Source of the DNA: an uncultured Fibrobacter sp.
GTDB taxonomy: Bacteria > Fibrobacterota > Fibrobacteria > Fibrobacterales > Fibrobacteraceae
Reading direction: 5' to 3'
Assembly: GCF_937877005.1 (NCBI RefSeq)
Contig: NZ_CALEFV010000159.1
Location: 1 to 45,754, forward strand
Length of the DNA: 45,754 nucleotides
Under the pieces are notes generated by a model, which had not been told where the DNA came from, made no database searches, and saw nothing but the letters and a program-made list of their open reading frames with translations. This document shows positions 8,323-16,071 of the stretch, one piece after another. How positions within the stretch are numbered: the stretch's first letter is position 1; each line of letters opens with the position of its first letter. The position numbers and the translations under genes were made by a program.

Positions 8323-11010
8323 ATGTTTGGTTTTAACGCAAGGCGTTTCGCCTTTGTCACTTTCGCTGCGGTTTGCTGCTTGTTTTCGCAGGGGTTTTCG
8401 CAAGACCTGCTTTACCCCGACATGTTCGCGCTTGGCGATGTGCAACTGCTCGATGGTCCGCTGAAAGAGCGGCAGGACTTGAATGTTGAAACGCTACTCG
8501 CCTACGACACGGACAAACTAATTGCACCATTTTACGAAGAAGCGGGGATGAAACCGAAGGCCAGCAAGTTTTCGAACTGGGCGGGTCTCGATGGCCACGT
8601 GCTGGGGCATTACCTGAGTGCCTTGGCGATGCAGTATGCGGCAACCGGCGACGAACTCATCAAGGAACGGTTGGAATACGTGCTGAGCGAACTCAAGACA
8701 ATTCAGGACTACAATTCCAGGGACAATAATTTCAAGGGTTACCTGAGCGGCGTTCCGAACGGGAAGCAGATGTGGCTCAAGTTTAAGAGTGGAAACGCGG
8801 GCGCGCAGAACGGCTATTGGGTGCCGTGGTACAACATTCACAAGACCTTTGCGGGCCTCCGCGATGCCTACATTTATGGCGGCTATGAACAGGCGAAGAC
8901 GATGTTCCTTGCCCTTTGCGACTGGGGCCTTACGATTACGGGCGGACTCAACGACAATGCCATGGAATCGATGCTTGGCACGGAACATGGCGGCATGGAC
9001 GAAGTCTACGCCGATGCATACGCGCTGACGAAAAACGAGAAGTACCTGAAGGAGGCCAAGCGCTGGTCGCACAAGTGGCTTTTAAACGCGATGGCTGCAG
9101 GAAACGACAACCTGACGAACATCCACGCGAATACGCAGGTGCCGAAAGTCGTGGGTTTTGCACGTATCGCGGAACTCACGAACGATGCGACTTATGTAAA
9201 GGGCTCCGAGTTCTTCTGGGACCGTGTGGTGAACAAGAGGAGCATTGCAATTGGCGGCAACAGCATCTCGGAACATTTCCCGGCGCTCGACAATCACAAG
9301 AAGTATGTAGAGGAACGCGAAGGACCGGAATCGTGCAACACCTACAACATGCTTAAGCTTACAGAACGCCTGTTCAATATGGATCACGACGCCAAGCAGG
9401 CGGACTTTTACGAACGCGCCCTCTTTAACCATATTTTATCTACAATACATCCGAAACATGGCGGGTACGTGTACTTCCCTCCTGCGCGTCCCCGCCATTA
9501 TCGGGTGTATTCCAAGGTGAATGCGGCCATGTGGTGCTGCGTGGGTTCCGGAATGGAAAACCCGACGAAGTACAGCCAGTTTATTTATACGAAGGACGGC
9601 GATGAACTATATGTGAACCTGTTTGCCGCATCGCTTCTGAACTGGAAAGACAAGAAGGTAAAAATCAAGCAGGAAACGGCTTTCCCGAAGGGAGAATCGG
9701 CGAAGTTTACCGTTACGGGTTCGGGCTCCTTCGATTTTATGGTGCGCCACCCGTACTGGGTAAAAGAAGGCGATTTCAAGGTAATCGTGAACGGCGATAC
9801 CGTCGTGAAAAAGTCGGAGCCCTCCAGCTATGTTTCTGCGGGAAAATCGTGGAAGTCGGGCGATGTAATCGAGGTTCTGTTCCCGATGTACACGCATACC
9901 GAAGATTTGCCAGGCGTGAGCGATTATGTGGCGCTTTTGCACGGGCCAATCGTGCTTTCTGCAAAGACCGGAACTGAAAACCTGAACGGCCTTGTGGCCG
10001 ATGATGGTCGCTGGAGCCATATTGCGTCGGGAGCGTTGCAGTCGCTGGATCAGGCACCGATGCTTGCGAGCAAGAAGGAAGATATTCCATCGAAGGTGGA
10101 GAGCGTGAAGGGTGAACCGATGCACTTTAAGGCGCCGTACCTGTTTGCGAATAAGAAAGATGCGAATCTGTTGCTGGAGCCGTTCTATGAAGTGCACGAT
10201 GCGCGTTACATGATGTACTGGATGGTGCTTACGGACCCCTCGATTCTCGAACGCCTGAAGAAGGAACAGGAAGAGGCATTGGCGCTCGACGAGAAGACGG
10301 TAGATAAAGTGGCGCCCGGCGAGCAACAGCCCGAAGTGGACCACAAGATGAAAACGGAAAATTCTTCGACGGGAACGCATCAGGGTGAATTCTACCGCGA
10401 TGCGGGCAAGTGCAGTGGAGGTGATGGTGGACTCATCAGCTATGAATTCGAGACGAACAGCGAAGATTCCCTGAGCCTCATGGTGCGCTACTGGGGCAAC
10501 GAGGGCTGCACCCGAGAATTCGACATCAAGATAGATGATGAAAAGCTTGTGACCGAAAATATTTCGGGCAAGTGGAACAAGGACGAATTTGTGAACGTGA
10601 CTTACCCGATTCCGGACAACATGGTGAAGGGCAAGAAGATTGTGCAAATCTCGTTTACGGCAAGTTCGGGAATGGTGGGCGGCATTTATAGCGTGCGTCT
10701 GCTGCGCAATAAGCCTAAGCCTGAACCGATGACGATTGCCGCGCCCAGAGAGTCGCGAATCGTTCGCCCCGATTTGAAGGCCCGCGTTTACGGCGGCGAG
10801 TTGCAGATTGCTTCCGGAACGGCGCTCTCGCAGGGCTTTACCGCAAGGATTTACGCGATGAACGGTCGCCTAGTCAAGTCGCAGATGCTGCCTGCGGGAC
10901 AATCCGCCTTCAGCATCGGCATCGCTGACATGCAAAGCGGTATGTACATATTGAAAGTTCAGCGCGACGGCTTCAGTTTCGCAAGTACCATCTTCAGAAA
11001 GAGTCTCTAA
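8323..11010 (+). CDS. GH127 beta-L-arabinofuranosidase
   Basis: A secreted (alpha/alpha)6-barrel enzyme of GH127 (formerly DUF1680), expected to release L-arabinofuranose from side chains. GGATGG upstream and a signal peptide ending near SQG-FSQ support ATG 8323. Of 895 residues, about 35-560 are catalytic. The zinc-thiolate centre is visible as Glu336 and Cys338 (EGPESCNTYNM) and Cys405-Cys406 (MWCCVGSGM), with Cys405 matching the nucleophile of Bifidobacterium HypBA1; Glu317 (SEHFP) is a plausible acid/base. A beta-sandwich of DUF6805 type follows at about 675-790. The end (about 815-895) is not FPm-1 but resembles a type IX secretion sorting domain (RIYAMNGRLVKS, then GMYILKVQRDG). There is no CBM6. 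Own promoter with variant box 4. Confidence 0.87.
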   Translation: MFGFNARRFAFVTFAAVCCLFSQGFSQDLLYPDMFALGDVQLLDGPLKERQDLNVETLLAYDTDKLIAPFYEEAGMKPKASKFSNWAGLDGHVLGHYLSALAMQYAATGDELIKERLEYVLSELKTIQDYNSRDNNFKGYLSGVPNGKQMWLKFKSGNAGAQNGYWVPWYNIHKTFAGLRDAYIYGGYEQAKTMFLALCDWGLTITGGLNDNAMESMLGTEHGGMDEVYADAYALTKNEKYLKEAKRWSHKWLLNAMAAGNDNLTNIHANTQVPKVVGFARIAELTNDATYVKGSEFFWDRVVNKRSIAIGGNSISEHFPALDNHKKYVEEREGPESCNTYNMLKLTERLFNMDHDAKQADFYERALFNHILSTIHPKHGGYVYFPPARPRHYRVYSKVNAAMWCCVGSGMENPTKYSQFIYTKDGDELYVNLFAASLLNWKDKKVKIKQETAFPKGESAKFTVTGSGSFDFMVRHPYWVKEGDFKVIVNGDTVVKKSEPSSYVSAGKSWKSGDVIEVLFPMYTHTEDLPGVSDYVALLHGPIVLSAKTGTENLNGLVADDGRWSHIASGALQSLDQAPMLASKKEDIPSKVESVKGEPMHFKAPYLFANKKDANLLLEPFYEVHDARYMMYWMVLTDPSILERLKKEQEEALALDEKTVDKVAPGEQQPEVDHKMKTENSSTGTHQGEFYRDAGKCSGGDGGLISYEFETNSEDSLSLMVRYWGNEGCTREFDIKIDDEKLVTENISGKWNKDEFVNVTYPIPDNMVKGKKIVQISFTASSGMVGGIYSVRLLRNKPKPEPMTIAAPRESRIVRPDLKARVYGGELQIASGTALSQGFTARIYAMNGRLVKSQMLPAGQSAFSIGIADMQSGMYILKVQRDGFSFASTIFRKSL

Positions 11011-11023
11011 CATTGTCTTTCCG

Positions 11024-11089
11024 TTGACATCTTATCCATAGGAACTCTCTTGGCACAAGCTCCTTTTTATTTTGTTAAACCTATTTTCT
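11024..11089 (+). promoter_or_regulatory. Xylan-cluster box 5 and core promoter element (GH5 gene)
   Basis: The box TTGACATCTTATCCA (11024-11038) is followed by TATTTTCT at 11082, 58 bp after the box start. A weak hairpin (AGGAACT with AGCTCCT, 11039-11064) followed by T5 lies between them and may end the GH127 transcript. Confidence 0.7.
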
Positions 11090-11113
11090 TTTTGGTGAAA
11101 TGAGGATGTTCAT

Positions 11114-12751
11114 ATGAAGACAAAGATTCTATTGGCTTCCGTTTTGGCTCTTGTAGCGAGTTCTTTCGCGGTGACGAGTCAGTTCCGCGGAGTCAACTGG
11201 GCGGATAAGCGCGACAATTTTGTGTCTGACGTGCTGGTGCTTTCGGGCTTAAGCCTTTCGGACAATTACCAGTCGGCATCGGTGGTGGCTGAACTCGTCA
11301 TAGGACAGTTCCAGGAGCTGTTCGGTACGAACAGCGTGCGCATGCCGGTGAACGAACCGACGGTTCTCAAAGCGTTTGACATGTATTCCGGTGCCTTGGA
11401 TGTGGCTCTCAAGCATGGTCGCCTGGTGATGGGCTACTGGGGCCCTGCACAGCCCTCTGGCCCGAAGAACATGGATGACTGGTGGAAAATGTGGGCGAAA
11501 ATCGTCGAAAAGTATGGCGACCATCCGAACGCCTACTTTGAAATTTTCAACGAACCGCACATGTACAGCAAGGACGAACTGCGCAACTTGTATGCAACAT
11601 GGCTTGAAAAGTTCCCGGATGTGCCGCGCGACCATATTCTGCTTGACGGCTCGGGCCTTGCGTGGAACGTTCCCGACATTGCCGACGACCCGCGTTTTGA
11701 AGGCTGCCTTTTTGCGGTGCACGAATATACCTTCTGGAACATGAGCATTACCACCGAACAGGGCTGGAAAAACAGCTTCAAGGGTAAGGTGGGCAAGTAC
11801 ATTGACCGCACGGTGTGTACGGAATGGGGCGGTGCCATGAGCCCTGGCGACAAGGCGGGCGTGCATTACGATTACATGGACTATAATTCTACTCCGACGA
11901 ACTATTTTATGGCCTACATTCGCGGCATGAGCGACCAGCTGCGCGAATGGGAAATGGGCAGCTTTTACTGGCCGGGGCTTCGCGATGGCGACTGGTACAG
12001 CATGACCAAGCGCACTGGCGAAGGGGCGAACATCAAGCTTGAAATCGTGAACCAGTCGGGCGTAGACCGCATGAAAATGGCTTGGGCAGACACTGTCGAG
12101 ACGACTCCGCTCGTGCGCGAGGCGTTTAGTGGCGAACCTGCGGCGATTCCGGGCGTAATCGAGGCCGAGAATTACGACAAGGGCGGGAACCGTTTCAGCT
12201 TCTACGACAAGGATGCCGCGAACAAGGGCGAAATCTACCGCGAAGATGCGGTGGATGTCGTTACCCTCGATGGCGCAACCTGTGAAGGCGATGCCTGCAA
12301 GGGCTATGCAATCGGCTACACCGAGGCGGGCGAGTGGCTCGAATACAGCGTGAAAGTCGCTGCCGATGGCAAGTACGGCGTTCGCGCGAATGTGGCGACC
12401 GCTTCCGAGACTTCAAAAATCCAGCTGCTTGTCGACGGCAAGGTGCTTCTCGATACCGTTACGATCGACAAGGTCGACACGACCTGGAATGTATACAAAG
12501 AAATCGATATCGGAGCCGCTAACCTTACTGCTGGCGAACACATTCTAAGGCTTGTCATTGCAGGCAGCTATGTGAATGTAGACTGGCTCCAGTTCTGCGA
12601 AAAAGAAACTTGTGAAGACAAAACAGGAATCCGTGCAATCGTTCCGACCCCTGTTTCCAAGATGGCCCCGCGCCTCCGCAAACAAGGCGGCAAGCTTTTT
12701 GTCGAAAAGAACGGAATGCGTTTTGACTTGACCGGACACTGCATCAAATAA
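11114..12751 (+). CDS. GH5 glycoside hydrolase with CBM6
   Basis: A secreted retaining clan GH-A endo-glycanase. GAGG lies about 8 bp before ATG 11114 and a short signal peptide ends near SFA-VTS. Of 545 residues, about 20-335 form the GH5 barrel with acid/base Glu147 (IFNEPH) and nucleophile Glu237 (CTEWGG); CBM6 is about 345-500. Like the GH27, it ends with a short tail (KLFVEKNGMRFDLTGHCIK) instead of FPm-1. GH5 covers cellulases, mannanases and xylan-active enzymes; the subfamily cannot be set by eye, and activity on decorated xylan is inferred only from the neighbours. Its transcript should end at the hairpin at 12780. Confidence 0.82.
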   Translation: MKTKILLASVLALVASSFAVTSQFRGVNWADKRDNFVSDVLVLSGLSLSDNYQSASVVAELVIGQFQELFGTNSVRMPVNEPTVLKAFDMYSGALDVALKHGRLVMGYWGPAQPSGPKNMDDWWKMWAKIVEKYGDHPNAYFEIFNEPHMYSKDELRNLYATWLEKFPDVPRDHILLDGSGLAWNVPDIADDPRFEGCLFAVHEYTFWNMSITTEQGWKNSFKGKVGKYIDRTVCTEWGGAMSPGDKAGVHYDYMDYNSTPTNYFMAYIRGMSDQLREWEMGSFYWPGLRDGDWYSMTKRTGEGANIKLEIVNQSGVDRMKMAWADTVETTPLVREAFSGEPAAIPGVIEAENYDKGGNRFSFYDKDAANKGEIYREDAVDVVTLDGATCEGDACKGYAIGYTEAGEWLEYSVKVAADGKYGVRANVATASETSKIQLLVDGKVLLDTVTIDKVDTTWNVYKEIDIGAANLTAGEHILRLVIAGSYVNVDWLQFCEKETCEDKTGIRAIVPTPVSKMAPRLRKQGGKLFVEKNGMRFDLTGHCIK

Positions 12752-12762
12752 GTGTCTCGGCA

Positions 12763-12828
12763 TTGACAACTTGTCAACGAGAACTCCCGAAAAGGGAGTT
12801 CTTTTTTTGCATGCAAAAAATATCTTTG
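12763..12828 (+). promoter_or_regulatory. Xylan-cluster box 6 and core promoter element (GH141-like gene)
   Basis: The box TTGACAACTTGTCAA (12763-12777) is a perfect palindrome. TATCTTTG starts at 12821, 58 bp after the box start. This core is an exact match to the TAnnTTTG form known from Bacteroidetes promoters. Confidence 0.75.
12780..12808 (+). terminator. Terminator of the GH5 gene, lying inside the next promoter
   Basis: AGAACTCCC pairs perfectly with GGGAGTTCT around GAAAA, followed by seven T. It sits between box 6 and its core element. Confidence 0.9.
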
Positions 12829-12854
12829 AACTAGGTGTAAATGTGAGGTTTCTT

Positions 12855-15482
12855 ATGGATACAAGGATTCTTTCTTTGGTGTTTGGCTGCACGCTCGCTT
12901 TTACAGGTGCCGCCACGGCAGCCACTCAGGCAACTTTCTATGTGTCGCCAGGTGGAAGTGATGCCGCCAAGGGCACGAAGGACGCTCCTTTCAAGACGAT
13001 TACGCAGGCACAGAAAGCCGTGCGCGCCATAAACGGAACCATGACGGGCGATATCGAGGTGATTCTTCGCGAAGGTACCTACGCGCTCCCCGCAACAATC
13101 AACTTTGACGAACGCGATGGTGGTAAGGACGGTCACTATGTGCGTTATAAAGCGGCCGAAGGTGAACGCCCGCTGATTACCGGCGGTATGCCTATTACGG
13201 GCTGGACTCTGCATGACGAGGCAAATAATATCTGGAAAGCCGAAGGTGTCGACGGTCGTTTTCGCCAGCTGTACGTGAACAACCGTAAGGCGGTTCGCGC
13301 CTGTTTTCCTAACGTGATTGCAGCAAACGAAAAGGGGCCGGGCGGCTTCGATCACGATTTCGTGCGCCTCACGAAGGTGGATTCTACGGGCCGTGCCTTC
13401 GATGTTTCTGCAGACTACATCAAGGATATCAAGAACATCGAGGATGTCGAAATCCACCTGATGATTGCCTGGTCCGAAAACATCTTGCGCCTGGAAAAGG
13501 CCCAGGTGAACGGCGGTACGGCAAAGCTCATTCCCAAGGATCCTGAACGCACTAAGTTGTTCCACCGCGCATACCCCATGCTCGGTACCGCTTTCATGAG
13601 CAATCCGCCTAAGCAGCAGGTCTTTTATCTGGAAAACTCCTACGACTTGATCGATGCTCCGGGTGAATGGTACCTGGACGAAAAGGAACACGTGCTTTAC
13701 TATAAGCCTCGTTCCGGTGAAAGTATGTCGACTGCTCATGTGGTTGCGCCTCGACTCAATACCTTGTTCAGCATCTTGGGTAAGGATACCAAGAACAAGG
13801 TGGGTTACATGTCTTTCGAAGGCCTGACATTTGCTCATTCCAACTATACTCGCCCGAGCGAAGAAGGTTTTTTGGATTTGCAGGCGGCAAACTTCAACGT
13901 AGATGTTCTTCCGGATCCGGGTCGCGGAAACTGGGAAAAGTTGAACAGTAACAAGTATTTGCTGTGGCGCCCCGATGCGGCTTTCCGCGTCGAGAATGCG
14001 CATCATTTTTTGGTGCAGGGGAACGTGTTCTCGCAGATTGCTGCCACGGGTCTCGACTTTGTTTCCGGTACCAATGACGACATGATTCAGGGAAATGCCT
14101 TCTTCGAAATCGGTGCTGCGGGCATTATGCTGGGCAAGTTCTATCAGGATTCCACGACAGAAATCCACATCGCCTACAACCCGAGTGACAAGGATGAAAT
14201 CAGCACCCGCGATACGGTCAAGAACAACCTGATCACTAACGTGACGAACGAGCATCAGGGGGCCGTAGGTATTGGCGCCGGTTACCCCCGCTATGTGGTA
14301 ATCGAACATAACGAAGTCTCTTACACTTACTATTCGGGCATTTCTATTGGCTTTGGCTGGACAAAGGCTCAGACCGCCATGACCAACAACCATGTGAACT
14401 GGAACGAGATTCACCACATTGCCCGCTTGCTTTGCGACTCCGGCCCGATCTACACGCTCTCTAACCAGGGGACCGGTAGCGAAATCCAGCACAACTATAT
14501 CCACGATAACGGAACGTCCAAGTGGGCGGACTACTGGAACGTGCCTATTTACCTGGACGAAGGTTCCAGCGGCTTTACCGTGAAGGAAAACGTGTTCAAG
14601 AATTCTCCTTCCGGCGTGGGCCAGAACCAGGCCGGTCAGAATATGTTACAGCAGGACGGCAACTATTACAGCGAGAATGTGGTGAACAACGCCGGTATTG
14701 AAAAAGATTTTCGTTACATCCGCGACATTAAGGAAATTCCTTTGGCGGACTTCAGCAACACTGTGGCGCAGGCTCCGTACAAGGCTGCGTTCAGCATTCC
14801 TGGATTTATTCAGGCGGAGGATTATGACGAGGGTGGTCAGAGTGTATCTTACAGCGACAAGGACTTTGTGAACGAGGGTAAAGCCTATCGCGAAGATGGC
14901 GTGGATGTGGTGGGCCTTGGATGTGCCGATTCTGCGGCCATTCAGGACTGCAAGGGCTATGCCGTTGGTTATACGCAGGCAGGCGAATGGCTCGAATATA
15001 GTATAAAGGTGACTGAGGGGGGTGAATACTACTTCCGTGCCAATGTCGCGAGCGGTCTTGATGTGGGTAGCTTTATGCTTCTTCTCGATGGTAAGGCTAT
15101 TACCGATACTGTCGCGGTGCCGCAAGGTGAGGACTGGAATACCTATGGTGCGGTTGACGGTAGGACCTATGCAATTGAGGCCGGTGAACATGTACTGCGT
15201 CTCCTGTTTACGGGCAGTTACGTGAATCTTGATTGGATTAATTTTGCTCAGGATGAAAGCGGATTGGAACAGATTCGCGGAACTACGGGCATGCACTTAG
15301 GACTCGGAGAAACTGGCTATGATGTGTTCGGCATGGATGGCTCCTATATCTGCCGCATAGGGGGAATGGCTGCTCGTGGTAATCTCAAGGCAGCTCTCGC
15401 GGCAAAGGGCGTTATGTCCGGCATGTATGTCGTGCGTGGTCTCGACAGCCACAGGTCTATCAAGGTCAACATTGTGAGGTAA
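12855..15482 (+). CDS. Secreted right-handed beta-helix hydrolase (GH141-like) with CBM6 and FPm-1
   Basis: ATG 12855 has TGAGG 7 bp upstream and starts a clear signal peptide; the longer in-frame GTG at 12771 would place the box and terminator inside the gene. Domains of 875 residues: parallel beta-helix about 25-640, CBM6 about 650-795, FPm-1 about 815-875. The N-terminus (TFYVSPGGSDAAKGTKDAPF) is typical of beta-helix glycosidases, and GGMPITGW followed by RQLYVNNRKAVRACFPN resembles GH141, which includes alpha-L-fucosidase and xylanase activities. GH120 beta-xylosidase is the main alternative; a pectate lyase is less likely. The fold is clear and the family is tentative. The remnant at 15493 starts 11 bp after its stop. 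Confidence 0.72.
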   Translation: MDTRILSLVFGCTLAFTGAATAATQATFYVSPGGSDAAKGTKDAPFKTITQAQKAVRAINGTMTGDIEVILREGTYALPATINFDERDGGKDGHYVRYKAAEGERPLITGGMPITGWTLHDEANNIWKAEGVDGRFRQLYVNNRKAVRACFPNVIAANEKGPGGFDHDFVRLTKVDSTGRAFDVSADYIKDIKNIEDVEIHLMIAWSENILRLEKAQVNGGTAKLIPKDPERTKLFHRAYPMLGTAFMSNPPKQQVFYLENSYDLIDAPGEWYLDEKEHVLYYKPRSGESMSTAHVVAPRLNTLFSILGKDTKNKVGYMSFEGLTFAHSNYTRPSEEGFLDLQAANFNVDVLPDPGRGNWEKLNSNKYLLWRPDAAFRVENAHHFLVQGNVFSQIAATGLDFVSGTNDDMIQGNAFFEIGAAGIMLGKFYQDSTTEIHIAYNPSDKDEISTRDTVKNNLITNVTNEHQGAVGIGAGYPRYVVIEHNEVSYTYYSGISIGFGWTKAQTAMTNNHVNWNEIHHIARLLCDSGPIYTLSNQGTGSEIQHNYIHDNGTSKWADYWNVPIYLDEGSSGFTVKENVFKNSPSGVGQNQAGQNMLQQDGNYYSENVVNNAGIEKDFRYIRDIKEIPLADFSNTVAQAPYKAAFSIPGFIQAEDYDEGGQSVSYSDKDFVNEGKAYREDGVDVVGLGCADSAAIQDCKGYAVGYTQAGEWLEYSIKVTEGGEYYFRANVASGLDVGSFMLLLDGKAITDTVAVPQGEDWNTYGAVDGRTYAIEAGEHVLRLLFTGSYVNLDWINFAQDESGLEQIRGTTGMHLGLGETGYDVFGMDGSYICRIGGMAARGNLKAALAAKGVMSGMYVVRGLDSHRSIKVNIVR

Positions 15483-15492
15483 AAGGACTATA

Positions 15493-15648
15493 TTGGCCCT
15501 TCGAGGAGTCAAAAAGAAATCGTTTGGAGTTCTTGCCGGATTCCTTGTCTGTGCGACTACGAGGGTCTTTGCCGCCGAAAACCCGCTCACATTGTGGTAT
15601 GATAGCGATGCTCATAATTTCCTGGTTGACGGGGAATTTTTTTTATGA
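15493..15648 (+). pseudogene. 5' remnant of a secreted glycoside hydrolase (possibly GH95-like)
   Basis: A TTG start at 15493 has AAGGA 5 bp upstream. It begins a 51-codon frame with a basic N-terminus, a hydrophobic core and a signal-peptidase-like end (FAA-ENP). The mature part begins ENPLTLWYDSDAHNF, which resembles the beginning of GH95-type enzymes, then changes character and stops at TGA 15646. Seen: signal peptide, ribosome-binding site, early stop. Inferred: the rest of the gene was deleted at about 15,620, where the arsR region now begins. A genuine short secreted peptide is the alternative. Confidence 0.4.
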
Positions 15649-15665
15649 AATGGGGCGGGCGTCTC

Positions 15666-15719
15666 TTGACAAAACTCCGAAAAAAATGTATATATGAAAA
15701 TATGAATACTTGTTCATAT
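15666..15719 (+). promoter_or_regulatory. arsR promoter and metal-responsive operator
   Basis: TTGACA (15666) and TATATA (15689) are 17 bp apart, a near-ideal sigma-70-type promoter. The perfect dyad ATATGAA-N6-TTCATAT (15700-15719) covers the predicted start of transcription and the arsR ATG, and has the form of ArsR/SmtB operators. Binding would block transcription of the pair. Confidence 0.75.
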
Positions 15720-16070
15720 GTTAAAAGCAATAAAGGCCATCGTCACGATGCGGTTATGGGAATTCCAAAGATGGACGTGTCAATCGATACCCTTTTCGAA
15801 CTTTCTGAATTCTTCAAGTTTTTTGGCGATACCACGCGCATCCGTATCATCCACCTGATGCTTTCGGGCGAACTCTCGGTGAACGAGATCGCAGAAAAAT
15901 TGAACCTTGAACAGTCGGTGGTGAGCCACCAGCTGCGCATTCTCCGCACGGCGAATCTCGTGAAGCCGCGCCGAGATGGCCGCAAGATGTTCTATTCGCT
16001 CGATGACGAACATATCGGGCTCATTTTCGATACGGGCCTCACGCACATTTTGCACAAGAAGGGAAAATAA
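15702..16070 (+). CDS. ArsR/SmtB-family metal-responsive repressor
   Basis: A 122-residue winged-helix repressor. An ATG exists upstream (15645) but lies before the promoter, so ATG 15702 is chosen; it falls within the operator with no clear Shine-Dalgarno sequence, so the message may be leaderless. The recognition helix is near QSVVSHQLRILR (71-82). The alpha5 metal site reads Asp102-x-His104-x10-His115-x2-His118, the pattern of CzrA/SmtB zinc and cobalt sensors. The N-terminus adds Cys4, His13 and His15. It is followed after 1 bp by the metal permease, so loss of DNA binding on metal uptake would induce efflux. Metal specificity (Zn or Co rather than As) is inferred from the site. Confidence 0.87.
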   Translation: MNTCSYVKSNKGHRHDAVMGIPKMDVSIDTLFELSEFFKFFGDTTRIRIIHLMLSGELSVNEIAEKLNLEQSVVSHQLRILRTANLVKPRRDGRKMFYSLDDEHIGLIFDTGLTHILHKKGK

Positions 16071-16071
16071 G

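Noticed and set aside
11024..11053. Boxes as ordinary -35 TTGACA hexamers
   Set aside because: No -10 hexamer follows at 16-18 bp in any case. The motif is palindromic, includes TGGAC and TTGAA forms, and keeps a fixed 57-58 bp spacing to a different element.
12771..12854. Extended N-terminus of the GH141-like gene from GTG 12771
   Set aside because: It would translate through a terminator and core promoter element and would place 28 residues before a clear signal peptide.
15666..15680. TTGACAAAACTCCGA before arsR as another xylan box
   Set aside because: There is no second half-site, and it is better explained as a -35 hexamer with TATATA 17 bp downstream.
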